Part shown: piece after piece, positions 16,224 through 24,895 of the stretch
How positions within the stretch are numbered: the first letter of the stretch is position 1
Layout: every line of letters starts with the position of its first letter
Position numbers and translations under genes: made by a program
Assembly: GCF_000716785.1 (NCBI RefSeq)
Contig: NZ_JNYY01000031.1
Location: forward strand, 1 to 64,000
Length of the DNA stretch: 64,000 nucleotides
Reading direction: 5' to 3'
Source: Amycolatopsis vancoresmycina
GTDB lineage: Bacteria; Actinomycetota; Actinomycetes; Mycobacteriales; Pseudonocardiaceae
The notes under the pieces: generated by a model
The model's input: the letters and a program-made list of their open reading frames with translations, nothing else
What the model was told of the DNA's origin: nothing
Database searches by the model: none

Positions 16224-17144
16224 GTGGATTCCGTGAGCGGAAACGTCGTGCGGATCGCGGTACTGGCCCTGCTGTGGGGCTCCGGCTTCCTCTGGATCAA
16301 GCTGGCCCTGACCGGCCTGAGCCCCGTCCACCTGACGCTCGTCCGCTGCGCCCTCGGTGCGCTCACCCTCCTCGCCTTGGCCTTCGCCGCCCGGCAACGC
16401 CTTCCGCGCGACCGCGGCACCTGGGCCCGGCTCGTCGTCGCCGCCTTCTTCTGCAACGCCCTGCCCTTCGCGCTCTTCGGCATCGGGGAACGCACGGTCG
16501 ACTCCGGGGTGGCCGGCGTCATGAACGCCACGACCCCGTTGTGGTCGCTGCTGATCGGCGTCACGCTCGGCACCGAACGGCGGCTCACCCCCGTGCGGCT
16601 GCTCGGGCTCATCCTCGGCTTCGCCGGCATCGTCGTGATCTTCGCGCCGTGGCGGCAGTCCGGTCTGCTGAGCGCGGGGGCGCTGGCCCTGCTCGGCGCC
16701 GGACTCAGCTACGCCATCGCTTTCGCCTACATGGCAAGGAAACTGCCACCGGACGGCGCGCCGCTCGCGCTCTCGGCCGCGCAGCTGATGACCGCCACCG
16801 CGCTGACCGCCCTCGCGCTGCCGGTCGCGTCCGCGGCGCCGCACCTGACGCTCACCGCCGTCGTCGCCGTCACGATCCTCGGCGTCTTCGGGACCGGGAT
16901 CACCTTCCACCTCAACTACCGGCTCATCGCGGACGAAGGCCCGACCGCCGCGGCGACCGTCGGCTACCTGCTGCCCGTGGTGTCGGTCGGGCTCGGCGCG
17001 CTCTTCCTCGGCGAACCGCTGACGCCCCGGGTCGTCGGCGGGATGGTGGTCGTGCTCGTCGCCGTCGGCCTGACCCGGTGGCGGCCTCAGGTGCCGGCGA
17101 ACTGCCCGGCGAGCTCGGCCGGCGGCCTGGCGACGCCGAAGTAG
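16224..17144 (+). CDS. EamA/DMT-family transporter
   Basis: 306 residues with ten hydrophobic segments forming two EamA repeats (about 5-135 and 150-285), the drug/metabolite transporter layout (RhaT/YdcZ-like). Typical signatures are LLWGSGFLWIKLAL at the start, VAGVMNATTPLWSLLIG in repeat 1 and TAAATVGYLLPVVSVGLGALFLGE in repeat 2. Substrate cannot be assigned. GTG 16224 is used (16233 is an alternative). The C-terminus overlaps the convergent PAS/GGDEF/EAL gene by 58 bp. Confidence 0.86.
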   Translation: MDSVSGNVVRIAVLALLWGSGFLWIKLALTGLSPVHLTLVRCALGALTLLALAFAARQRLPRDRGTWARLVVAAFFCNALPFALFGIGERTVDSGVAGVMNATTPLWSLLIGVTLGTERRLTPVRLLGLILGFAGIVVIFAPWRQSGLLSAGALALLGAGLSYAIAFAYMARKLPPDGAPLALSAAQLMTATALTALALPVASAAPHLTLTAVVAVTILGVFGTGITFHLNYRLIADEGPTAAATVGYLLPVVSVGLGALFLGEPLTPRVVGGMVVVLVAVGLTRWRPQVPANCPASSAGGLATPK

Positions 17145-19210
17145 TCGCCCGTCGCCAGCTCCGCGCCGGCCGTGCGCCACCAGTCGGCCTGGTCCTGGGT
17201 GTGGATCCCGTCGACGACGAGCGTCGCGCCGACCTGCCGGACCAGCGGGACCAGCGCACCGAGGAACGTCGAGTCCGACCACGCCTGCCACTCGGCGAGC
17301 CGCCGGTCGACGCGCACGATGTCCACCGGCAGGTCCTCGACCGCCCGCAGGTCGTCCGGCCCGAGCCCGAACTCGTCGAGCATGACGTGCACGCCGAGGT
17401 CGGCCAGCGCGGTGACGTTCTCGATCACCCCGGACACCGGCAGCGCGCCGACCGGGACGCCGACCAGCAGCTGGTCCGGCGGCAGCCCGGTGTCGGCCAG
17501 CAGCCGCGTCACGCGCGTGCCGAGCGCGTCGTCCGAAACCTGGTGCCCGGTGAGGCCGGCGACCATCGGCAGGCCGAAGCCCGCGCGCTGCCGCCACCAC
17601 TCGCCCTGCCGCCCGGCCGCGCGCAGCAGCCAGTCCCCGAGCGGCAGGATCAGCCCGGTCGACTCGGCGAGCTCGACGCAGCATTCGTGCGACAGCGCCG
17701 TGTCGCCCGGCCGGTCCCAGTGCAGGCGCGCTTCGACGCCGGCCACCCCGCCGTCGGCCAGCCGCGCCACCGGCCGGTACCGCACGCCGATCTCGCCGTG
17801 CTCCCAGGCGCCGGCCATGCCGACGGCCCGCGCCTGCGTCTGCCGGTCGAAGGCATCGGCGTCGGCGTCGAACATCTTCCACTGGCCACGCCGCCGGGCC
17901 TTCGCGCGCCGCAGCGTCTGGTCCGCCTGGCGCAGCAGCTCGACCGGATCGATGCCCTTCGCCGGCCGGTGCACCACGCCGGCACTGGCCGACAGCGCCA
18001 GCCCGTGCCCGTCGACGAAGAACGGCTCGGCGAGCTCGTCGTTGATCGCGCGCACGATGGTGTCGATGCCGGGCGTGGTGGCGGTGTTCTCGACCAGGAT
18101 GCCGAACTCGTCGCTGTGGAACCGCGCGATCATCGCGTTCTCCCGGGCCATCACGGCCTTCAGCCGCTGCGCGAAGTGCACCAGCAGCTGCTCGCCGACG
18201 CGGCGGCCGAGGCTGTTGCAGACCATGCCGAACGCGTCGAGGTCGACGTGGAACAGCGTGACGCCGTACGCCGGGTCCGCGCGCCGCAACGCCGTCTCCA
18301 GGTGCGTGCCGAAGTACTGCCGGTTCGGCAGCCCGGTGAGGACGTCGTGCAGCGCCTGCCGGCTGAGTTCGCCCTGCAGCAGCATCAGCTCCGTGCCGTC
18401 CTCGATCACGACGACGAAGTGGGCCGGCCGGTTCTCGGCGTCGTGCAGCAGCGACGCGGTGAGCGAGATGCGCACGACGTCGCCGTCCCGGCGCAGCAGC
18501 CGTTGCGTCTGCCGGATCCGCTCCTTGCCGCCGTCCAGCAGCGCCAGCATCGCGTCACGCAGGACGTCGACGGACTCGGGGTGGACGACGTCGTACAGCA
18601 CCGAGCCGGTGAGCTCGCCGGACGGGTGCCCGAGCATCTCGGCCAGCGCCGCGTTGGCGCGCACGATCCGGCCGTTCAGCGCGACGACCGCGATGCCGCT
18701 CGCCGACGAAGTCACGACCTCGTCGAAGCGGGCTTCGCTCTGCTTGAGGTTCCACTGGGCGTCCCGCACCGCCTTGAGCAGCGACAGGTGCATGATTTCC
18801 TGCTGGTCGAGGACAGCGCGCTCGTGCGCGAGCAGGAACCCGCAGGCCAGCGCGCCCAGCGTCGGCACGATCCGCTCGGGGGCCCGCTCCACCGCCCGGA
18901 GTTCGGGCAGCGCGGGCAGGCCCTTCCCGAGGACGTCGAGCGTGCACCGCAGCCCGGGTTCGCCGACGTACCCGAGCGAGACCAGCCGCGCGCCGATCCG
19001 CTCGGCCGGGACCGTGTCCGCCGAAGGGCGGCAGATCGCCTCGCACAACGTGTCGAGCAGGCAGCGCAGTTCCCGGTCGAGTTCTTCCCGGCTCATCGAC
19101 ACGACGGTGACGCCGCTGAGCAGGTACGCCCATTTCCGGGCGAGCAGGGACCGCCCCCGTTCCGGATCGGGGGCGGCGGATTGTTCCGGCTGGGGTTCGG
19201 TCATCGGCAT
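17087..19210 (-). CDS. PAS-GGDEF-EAL protein with degenerate catalytic motifs
   Basis: 707 residues. There is a helical N-terminal region (1 to about 150), then PAS (about 155-275: FDEVVTSSASGIAVVALNGRIVRANAAL), GGDEF (about 285-445) and EAL (about 450-700). The diguanylate cyclase signature is HSDEF (365-369) instead of GGDEF. In the EAL domain the motif is E493-A494-R495. The usual Asn in the LxVNxS strand is absent (LLVGVPVGALP), DDFG is DEFG, the KxD lysine is Arg (VRVDRR), and EGVE is DGIH. It is therefore probably an enzymatically silent c-di-GMP effector or scaffold. It follows the methyltransferase gene by 15 nt. Start ATG 19210 or 19204. Confidence 0.88.
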   Translation of the reverse strand: MPMTEPQPEQSAAPDPERGRSLLARKWAYLLSGVTVVSMSREELDRELRCLLDTLCEAICRPSADTVPAERIGARLVSLGYVGEPGLRCTLDVLGKGLPALPELRAVERAPERIVPTLGALACGFLLAHERAVLDQQEIMHLSLLKAVRDAQWNLKQSEARFDEVVTSSASGIAVVALNGRIVRANAALAEMLGHPSGELTGSVLYDVVHPESVDVLRDAMLALLDGGKERIRQTQRLLRRDGDVVRISLTASLLHDAENRPAHFVVVIEDGTELMLLQGELSRQALHDVLTGLPNRQYFGTHLETALRRADPAYGVTLFHVDLDAFGMVCNSLGRRVGEQLLVHFAQRLKAVMARENAMIARFHSDEFGILVENTATTPGIDTIVRAINDELAEPFFVDGHGLALSASAGVVHRPAKGIDPVELLRQADQTLRRAKARRRGQWKMFDADADAFDRQTQARAVGMAGAWEHGEIGVRYRPVARLADGGVAGVEARLHWDRPGDTALSHECCVELAESTGLILPLGDWLLRAAGRQGEWWRQRAGFGLPMVAGLTGHQVSDDALGTRVTRLLADTGLPPDQLLVGVPVGALPVSGVIENVTALADLGVHVMLDEFGLGPDDLRAVEDLPVDIVRVDRRLAEWQAWSDSTFLGALVPLVRQVGATLVVDGIHTQDQADWWRTAGAELATGDYFGVARPPAELAGQFAGT

Positions 19211-19225
19211 TCGGTGGGCGCCCGC

Positions 19226-20044
19226 TCAGTTCTTGCGGCCGATTCCGGCGTAAACCAGCATGTTCATCGCGGCCGCGCGCGCGATGTCCGCCGGGCCGGA
19301 GGGCCGCCATTCCCCGCAGCCGACCAGGCCGGGTTCGACGAATTCGAAACCGGCGAACAGGGCGGAAATCTCGCCGTGCGTCCGCAGGGTCACCTGGTCG
19401 GGGCTGCGGCTCTCCTTGATCACTTCGGTCGCTTCGCCGAGGTTTTCTCCCTGGTGGTCGCCGGTGACGTGGGTCAGCGCGAGGAAACTGCCGGGTGCCA
19501 GCGCCGCGCGGTACCGGCCGACGAGTTCGAGCGGCCCGGACTCGTCGGGCACCCAATGCAGCATCAGCAGCATCAGCAGCCCGAGCGGTTCGTCGAGGTC
19601 GAGCAGCTCGCGCACCTGCGGCGAGTCGAGGATCTTCTCCGGGTCCCGCATGTCGGCCTGCACCACGGCGGCGCGGTCGTTGCCGGCGAGCATCAGTTCG
19701 CTGTGCGCGACCGCGACCGGGTCGCGGTCGACGTACACCACCCGGCACTCCGGGTCCTGCGCCTGGGCGACCTCGTGCACGTTCGCCACCGTCGGGATGC
19801 CGGAACCGATGTCGAGGAACTGGCGGATCCCGTGGGCCGTCATGTACCGCACCGCGCGCCCGAGGAACGCCCGGTTCACGCGGGCGGAGTCGCGCAGGCC
19901 GGGCATCACGCGTTCGATCTCCTCGCCGACCGCGCGATCGACGGCGAAGTTGTGCCCGCCGCCGAGCATGAAGTCGTAAGTGCGCGCGATACTCGGCACG
20001 GAGATATCGACACCCGGTGGAACCCATTCCGGTGATCGGGTCAC
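19226..20044 (-). CDS. SAM-dependent methyltransferase, PF04672 (DUF574) family
   Basis: 272 residues. Family hallmarks: SVPSIARTYDFMLGGGHNF at the N-terminus, ARVNRAFLGRAVRYM, the SAM loop LDIGSGIPT (around 80), VYVDRDPVAVAHS, and LMLLMLHWVPD. PF04672 proteins are abundant in actinomycetes, and most have no known substrate. GTG 20044 is chosen because AGAAGG lies 8 nt upstream. It is transcribed ahead of the PAS-GGDEF-EAL gene and diverges from the P450 gene. Confidence 0.87.
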   Translation of the reverse strand: MTRSPEWVPPGVDISVPSIARTYDFMLGGGHNFAVDRAVGEEIERVMPGLRDSARVNRAFLGRAVRYMTAHGIRQFLDIGSGIPTVANVHEVAQAQDPECRVVYVDRDPVAVAHSELMLAGNDRAAVVQADMRDPEKILDSPQVRELLDLDEPLGLLMLLMLHWVPDESGPLELVGRYRAALAPGSFLALTHVTGDHQGENLGEATEVIKESRSPDQVTLRTHGEISALFAGFEFVEPGLVGCGEWRPSGPADIARAAAMNMLVYAGIGRKN

Positions 20045-20223
20045 GAAGAACACCTTCTCGTTACGTCGGATCGGAAAGAGCTTAGCGATTCCCGGCGGTC
20101 CGGCTACTGGGCCATCCGCGTGAGCGCACACCACCCGATCGGGCACTGTCCCGTTCGGCCGGACGCGCCTACCGTAAGCCGTCTCCTTGGGAAATCCACA
20201 CAATGGCGCAACGAGGAGTCCGC

Positions 20224-21522
20224 ATGAGCGTCCCGGTCGCACCGGGCCGATGGCCTTTCCTCGGGCACACTCCGGCACTGCTGCGGCAACGCTTCGCATT
20301 CACCGACGCATTGCGCGAGCACGGCGAGATCGTCGAACTCCGGCTCGGACCGGCGCCCGTCCACTTCGTCGCGAGCCCTCGGCTGGCCCACGAAGTGCTG
20401 GTCACGGAGGGCCCGAAGTTCCGCAAGGGCGCGATGTTCGACAAGTTCCGGCCGTTCGTCGGAAATGGCTTGGTGCTTTCGAACGGCGATTTCCACCTGC
20501 GGCAGCGGCGGCTGATGCAGCCGGCGTTCCACCGCGACCGCCTGGCCGCCTACGCGGACATCATGCGGCGCGCGGCGGCGGACCTGGCCGGCACCTGGCA
20601 GGGCGGTGAAGTGCGGAAGATCGACGAGGACATGCAGAGCCTGGCCGTGACGATCGTCGGCGAGGCGCTGTTTTCCACCGACCTGGGAAAGGCGGCGATC
20701 GAAGAAGCCCGCAGGTCGATTTACGTCATCATCCAGCAGGGAATGATTCGCGCATTGTCGCCGAAGTTCGTCGAAAAGCTTCCGGTGCCCGGGAACCGCC
20801 GGTTCGACGAGGCGATCGGCCGGATGCAGGGAATCGTGCTCGAGGTGATCCGCGACTGGCGGCGCGACGGCACCGACCACGGCGACCTGCTTTCGACGTT
20901 GCTGCTGGCCGGCATGACCGACGAGCAGGCGCGCGACGAGGTGCTCACCCTGCTCACCGCCGGCATCGAGACGACCGCGCTCGCCCTGGCCTGGACGTTC
21001 CACGAGCTCGGCAAGCATCCGGACGTCGAAGCGCGGGTGCACGCCGAGGTCGACGAGGTGCTGGGCGGCCGCCCGGTCACCGTCGACGACCTCACCCGGC
21101 TCACCTACGTCCGGCAGGTGGTCGACGAGGTGCTGCGGCTGTACCCGCTCTGGATGCTGATGCGCCGGACCCTCACCGAGGTCGACCTCGGCGGCGTGCG
21201 GCTGCCGGAGGGCGCCGAGGTGATCGTCAGCCCGCACGCGCTCCACCACGACCCCGCGTCGTTCCCCGACCCGGACCGGTTCGATCCCGGCCGCTGGGCA
21301 CCGGAGCGGGCGGCCGCGGTGCCGAAGGGCGCGTTCGTCCCGTTCGGGGCGGGCACCCGGCAGTGCATCGGGAACCGCTTCGCCCAGAACGAAATCGTCA
21401 TCACGGTGGCCACGGTGGCCGCGCGGTGGCGGCTGGTCCCCGTCCCGGGCCGGCCGGTGCGCGTGAAGTTCACCTCCGCCGCCTACCCCGACCGCCTGCC
21501 GATGACGGCAGTCCCCCGCTAG
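20224..21522 (+). CDS. Cytochrome P450
   Basis: 432 residues. Haem monooxygenase, apparently soluble as in most bacterial P450s. The I-helix oxygen-binding motif AGIETT is at 246-251, the K-helix ExxR is E302-R305 (DEVLRLYP), and the haem loop FGAGTRQCIGNRFA has the ligand C381. The overall sequence (HDPASFPDPDRFDPGRW, WMLMRRT) is closer to the fatty-acid/terpenoid-type CYP families than to macrolide CYP105/107 types. The second ATG (20224) is chosen because GAGGAG is just upstream. No ferredoxin or reductase gene is adjacent. A secreted hydrolase follows 17 nt downstream. Confidence 0.93.
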   Translation: MSVPVAPGRWPFLGHTPALLRQRFAFTDALREHGEIVELRLGPAPVHFVASPRLAHEVLVTEGPKFRKGAMFDKFRPFVGNGLVLSNGDFHLRQRRLMQPAFHRDRLAAYADIMRRAAADLAGTWQGGEVRKIDEDMQSLAVTIVGEALFSTDLGKAAIEEARRSIYVIIQQGMIRALSPKFVEKLPVPGNRRFDEAIGRMQGIVLEVIRDWRRDGTDHGDLLSTLLLAGMTDEQARDEVLTLLTAGIETTALALAWTFHELGKHPDVEARVHAEVDEVLGGRPVTVDDLTRLTYVRQVVDEVLRLYPLWMLMRRTLTEVDLGGVRLPEGAEVIVSPHALHHDPASFPDPDRFDPGRWAPERAAAVPKGAFVPFGAGTRQCIGNRFAQNEIVITVATVAARWRLVPVPGRPVRVKFTSAAYPDRLPMTAVPR

Positions 21523-21539
21523 CTGGAGGTCCTTCCCCC

Positions 21540-22526
21540 GTGTCCCGTCTCCGTCTTTGTGCTGCCGTTTTCCTCTTGCTGGCAGCGTTTTCGAGTCCCA
21601 CGCCGGCCGTCGCCGCCACGACGTGCGAGGACCTGTCCTTCCCCGTCACGGTGGCCCTGCTCCCGCAGGCGATGCACGGCCGCCTGTGCGCACCGCCCCA
21701 GGCCACGACCGTGGTGGTGCTGATCCCGGGCGGCACGTACAACGCGTCGTACTGGGACATCGGCTACACGCCGGAGATCCGGTCGTTCCGGCTGGCCGCG
21801 AACTCCGCGGGCATCGCGACGCTCGCCCTGGACCGCCTCGGCACGGGCAGCAGCTCGAAGCCGTTGAGCACGCTGCTGAACGCGTCCGCCCAGGCGGTCG
21901 CGGCGCACCAGGTGATCCAGTCGATCCACGCCCGGTTCGCGAAGGTGGTCGTCGGCGGCCACTCGATCGGCTCGGCGATGGCGATGATCGAAGCGGGCCG
22001 CTACCACGACGTCGACGGCGTCCTGGTCACCGGCATGACGCACCGGATGAACCTGATCACGGTGATCCCGGTGCTGGCCAACATGGTCCCGGCCCCGCTG
22101 GACCCGGCGCTGGCCCCCCGTGGCCTCGACGCGGGTTACCTGACCACGGACCAGGGAACGCGCTACAACGCCTTCCACACCCCCGGCCCCTACGACGCGG
22201 GCGCGATCGCCTACGACGAGTCCACAAAGGACGTCTTCGCGGCCACGGAAGCCGTCGACAGCCTGACCCTGACCACGGTGGTCACCCCGGCGTCCCAGCA
22301 GATCACGGCCCCGGTGCTGCTGGTGGTCGGCAACGACCCGCACTTCTGCGGAACGCTGGGCAGCGACTGCTCGTCCCCGGAGGCGCTGCGCGCGTCGGAA
22401 GCCCCGTTCTTCGGCGGGCCGCTGCAGACGTACATCCTCGACGGCTACGGCCACGCGATCAACTACGCCCCCAACGCGCCGGCGTACTTCGCGGTGGTGA
22501 CCAACTGGCTGAAGACGCTTTCCTGA
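21540..22526 (+). CDS. Secreted alpha/beta hydrolase
   Basis: 328 residues from GTG 21540 (GGAGG 10 nt upstream). The signal peptide (RLRLCAAVFLLLAAFSSPTPAVA|A) directs export. The nucleophile elbow is GHSIG with S142, preceded by VVVLIPGGTYNASYWD (oxyanion region). The acid is plausibly in LLVVGNDPHFCG and the His in DGYGHAINY near the C-terminus. Three or more cysteines (TTCEDL, RLCAPP, HFCGTLGSDC) could form disulfides, which fits an exported enzyme. Cotranscribed with the P450, suggesting a shared pathway, but the substrate is unknown. Confidence 0.85.
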   Translation: MSRLRLCAAVFLLLAAFSSPTPAVAATTCEDLSFPVTVALLPQAMHGRLCAPPQATTVVVLIPGGTYNASYWDIGYTPEIRSFRLAANSAGIATLALDRLGTGSSSKPLSTLLNASAQAVAAHQVIQSIHARFAKVVVGGHSIGSAMAMIEAGRYHDVDGVLVTGMTHRMNLITVIPVLANMVPAPLDPALAPRGLDAGYLTTDQGTRYNAFHTPGPYDAGAIAYDESTKDVFAATEAVDSLTLTTVVTPASQQITAPVLLVVGNDPHFCGTLGSDCSSPEALRASEAPFFGGPLQTYILDGYGHAINYAPNAPAYFAVVTNWLKTLS

Positions 22527-22593
22527 CGCACTAATGGGTCTCCATGGCTGCTCCTCCCCGTCCTCTCGCCCGTCAACAGTGACAGCGGGAGGG

Positions 22594-22638
22594 CGGGCCG
22601 GGCCATCGCTCGCGGAGCGAGCCGGCCGGCCCGGCCCG
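22594..22638 (+). terminator. Large GC hairpin after the P450-hydrolase operon
   Basis: CGGGCCGGGCC (22594-22604) pairs perfectly with GGCCCGGCCCG (22628-22638). Inside it, GCTCGC/GCGAGC forms a second stem around GGA. It ends only 22 bp before the LuxR-type gene, so it may act as terminator, attenuator, or both. Confidence 0.6.
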
Positions 22639-22660
22639 TGCGCCGGAGGATGATGAGGGG

Positions 22661-23653
22661 ATGCCGCCAGCCGAATCGGGACCACCCGCCCGGCTCCGGG
22701 TCGACGCCGAAACGACGCTGATCCTCCGGGAGGCGTTCCACAAGATCGACGCGAACTACCGCACCGACCACTACGGCCTCTACGACTACGCCCGTGCGGT
22801 GATGAGCAAGATCGTGCCGCTGGACCACTTCTACGTCGGCTTCTTCCACGGCGCCAACCGGGTCCGCTACCCGTACGGCTACGACAGCGGCCTGTTCACC
22901 GACCCGGAGTCGCACATCTACGGGCCGCACGGCCAGGCCGCCTGGCTGCTGAAGCACCGCCAGACCTACCGGATGATGTACGACAGCGGCGCCGCCCTGC
23001 ACGCCGGCGTCCCCGCCGGGGACACGAGCCGGGCGTCCGCCGACGCGGTCACCACCCCGCTGTTCCGCCGCGGCCACGACGGGGTGCCGGTCGTGTTCGG
23101 CATGATGTCGATGCAGAGCTACCGGCCGGACACGTTCGACGACAACTCCGTGCGCGCGTTCGAATGGCTGGCCGACCTGGTCGCCCGCGTGCTGACCAAG
23201 GAGGCGGAGGACCTCGACGCGCTGCGCCGGCTGCCGGCCGGCGTCGTCGACCCGCCGCAGCTGGTGACCGCCGACCACGTCGTCGAGTTCCTCTCCTCGC
23301 GCGTCGCGGACGTGCGGCAGCGAGCGCAGGACGCGTTGCCGTCACCCGATCCGGCACACCTGCGCGAGGCCCTGCAGCGGATCGTGACCGACTGCCAGCA
23401 ACTCCAGTCCGACCTGATGGAGCTGACCCTCAACATCGACAACGGCCCGGAGGAGCGCTTCCGCTCCCTCACCGCCGCCGAGCAGGGCGTCGCGGTGCTC
23501 CTCGCCAGCGACCTGCCCAACGACCGGATCGCGCGCGAGCTCGGCGTCAGCCTGCACACGGTGAAGAGCCACGTCCGCGGCATCCTGGCCAAGTACCGGA
23601 TGAGCGGGCGGGCCGCGGTGGCCGAGGACGTCCGCAAGCACCTGGCCCGGTGA
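22661..23653 (+). CDS. GAF-like sensor/LuxR-type transcriptional regulator
   Basis: 330 residues. Residues about 15-180 look like a GAF-type sensor (DHFYVGFFHGANRVRYPYGYD, TPLFRRGHDGVPVVFGMMSMQSYRPDTF). A helical linker (about 210-260) follows, and the C-terminal LuxR helix-turn-helix (about 268-325) reads LTAAEQGVAVLLASDLPNDRIARELGVSLHTVKSHV. There is no receiver domain, so it senses a ligand directly rather than by phosphorylation. ATG 22661 has GAGGGG immediately upstream. It is convergent with vanY (3 bp between stops); a link with van regulation is not indicated. Confidence 0.82.
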   Translation: MPPAESGPPARLRVDAETTLILREAFHKIDANYRTDHYGLYDYARAVMSKIVPLDHFYVGFFHGANRVRYPYGYDSGLFTDPESHIYGPHGQAAWLLKHRQTYRMMYDSGAALHAGVPAGDTSRASADAVTTPLFRRGHDGVPVVFGMMSMQSYRPDTFDDNSVRAFEWLADLVARVLTKEAEDLDALRRLPAGVVDPPQLVTADHVVEFLSSRVADVRQRAQDALPSPDPAHLREALQRIVTDCQQLQSDLMELTLNIDNGPEERFRSLTAAEQGVAVLLASDLPNDRIARELGVSLHTVKSHVRGILAKYRMSGRAAVAEDVRKHLAR

Positions 23654-23656
23654 CGG

Positions 23657-24130
23657 TCACCGCATCCGCGGATCCTGCGAAGGGTCGGCGTACATCGGCG
23701 GACACCCGTGCTCGACGGCTTCCGGACGCAGCTCGTAGTGCCAGGGCTCGTTGCGGTAGATCTGGCACAGGCCGTACCGGGCGCCGTGCTCGGAAAGCCA
23801 CGCCCGCGCCTCGGCCGGCCCGACGTCGACGGCCTTCCCCTGCACGTGCGCGGACCGGTCGGCGGTCGTCACCCAGCGGGCGGCTTCCTCCTCCGAGCCG
23901 TACTTGGCGACGGCGTCGCGGCGCAGGCGTTCCTGGTACGCGCGGGATCGCCAGCCACCGTTGACGACGAACCGGACGCCGTCGGCCGCGGCGTCCGTCG
24001 CGGCCCGGCGGAGGGCGCCGAGCAGGGCGGGATCGAGGTTGGCCACGGCCGGGCAGTCGTCGTCGAAGACCGGTGCGCCGTCCGGCAGAGCGCCGTGTTC
24101 CGGGCCAAGGACGGTCGAAAACGTGCTCAT
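23657..24130 (-). CDS. vanY: VanY-type D-Ala-D-Ala carboxypeptidase (M15)
   Basis: 157 residues, short and without signal peptide or membrane anchor. Zinc motifs of family M15B are complete: S-x-H-x2-G-x-A-x-D with H95 and D102 in SAHVQGKAVD, E128, and H131 in EPWHYEL. The enzyme would trim terminal D-Ala from peptidoglycan precursors ending in D-Ala-D-Ala, lowering glycopeptide targets. It is encoded back-to-back with vanR (87 bp gap), as in glycopeptide producers and resistant actinomycetes. Lack of a recognisable export signal is notable, since the target is on lipid II or cytoplasmic precursors. Confidence 0.85.
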   Translation of the reverse strand: MSTFSTVLGPEHGALPDGAPVFDDDCPAVANLDPALLGALRRAATDAAADGVRFVVNGGWRSRAYQERLRRDAVAKYGSEEEAARWVTTADRSAHVQGKAVDVGPAEARAWLSEHGARYGLCQIYRNEPWHYELRPEAVEHGCPPMYADPSQDPRMR

Positions 24131-24217
24131 ACCGGCAGTCAAGGCCGCGCGGTGTTGCCCGCTCGTACGCGCTTTCCGATATGCCGGCGATAGGGACCGG
24201 CTCGTAGCATCGGCAGC

Positions 24218-24895
24218 GTGCGTGTGCTGATCGTCGAGGACGAGCCCTACCTGGCCGACGCCATCCGCGACGGGCTCCGGCTGGAAGCGATCGCGGCGGA
24301 CGTCGCCGGCGACGGCCACACCGCGCTGGAGCTGCTGAGCGTCAACAGCTACGACATCGCCGTCCTCGACCGGGACATCCCGGGCCCGTCCGGCGACGAG
24401 GTCGCCGCCCGCATCGTCGCCTCGGGCAGCGGCACGCCGATCCTGATGCTCACCGCGGCCGACCGGCTCGACGACAAGGCGTCCGGCTTCGAGCTCGGCG
24501 CCGACGACTACCTCACCAAGCCGTTCGAACTGCGGGAACTCGTGCTCCGGCTGCGTGCCCTCGACCGCAGGCGCGCGTACAGCAGGCCGCCGGTGCGCGA
24601 GCTCGCGGGCCTGCGCCTGGACCCGTTCCGCCGCGAGGTCTACCGCGACGGCCGGTACGTGGCGCTGACCAGGAAGCAGTTCGCCGTGCTCGAGGTGCTC
24701 GTCGCCGCGGAAGGCGGTGTGATCAGCGCCGAAGAGCTGCTGGAACGGGCGTGGGACGAGAACGCGGACCCGTTCACCAACGCGGTCCGCATCACGGTCT
24801 CGGTCCTGCGCAAGCGCCTCGGCGAACCCGGGATCATCGCCACCGTGCCCGGCGTCGGCTACCGCATCGACACCGGCGGCGAGCGTCGTGGCTAG
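24218..24895 (+). CDS. vanR: VanR-like response regulator
   Basis: 225 residues, OmpR/PhoB family. The receiver domain has the acidic pair E7/D8, phospho-acceptor D51 (AVLDRDIPG), T (LTAADR) and K (LTKPFE). The C-terminal winged helix (about 125-222) includes RKQFAVLEVLVAAEGGVIS and ITVSVLRKRLG. From memory, the sequence is very close to Streptomyces coelicolor VanR. It would activate vanHAX when vancomycin-type drugs are sensed. GTG start. Its stop overlaps the vanS start by 8 bp. Confidence 0.93.
   Translation: MRVLIVEDEPYLADAIRDGLRLEAIAADVAGDGHTALELLSVNSYDIAVLDRDIPGPSGDEVAARIVASGSGTPILMLTAADRLDDKASGFELGADDYLTKPFELRELVLRLRALDRRRAYSRPPVRELAGLRLDPFRREVYRDGRYVALTRKQFAVLEVLVAAEGGVISAEELLERAWDENADPFTNAVRITVSVLRKRLGEPGIIATVPGVGYRIDTGGERRG

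Noticed and set aside
16274..20035. Continuous open frame of more than 1200 codons on the plus strand
   Set aside because: It runs antisense through the PAS-GGDEF-EAL and methyltransferase genes and overlaps the EamA gene out of frame; composition is that of a shadow frame.
19226..22526. Natural-product biosynthesis cluster (methyltransferase, P450, hydrolase)
   Set aside because: No backbone-forming gene (PKS, NRPS, terpene synthase) is present; the genes fit ordinary accessory metabolism.
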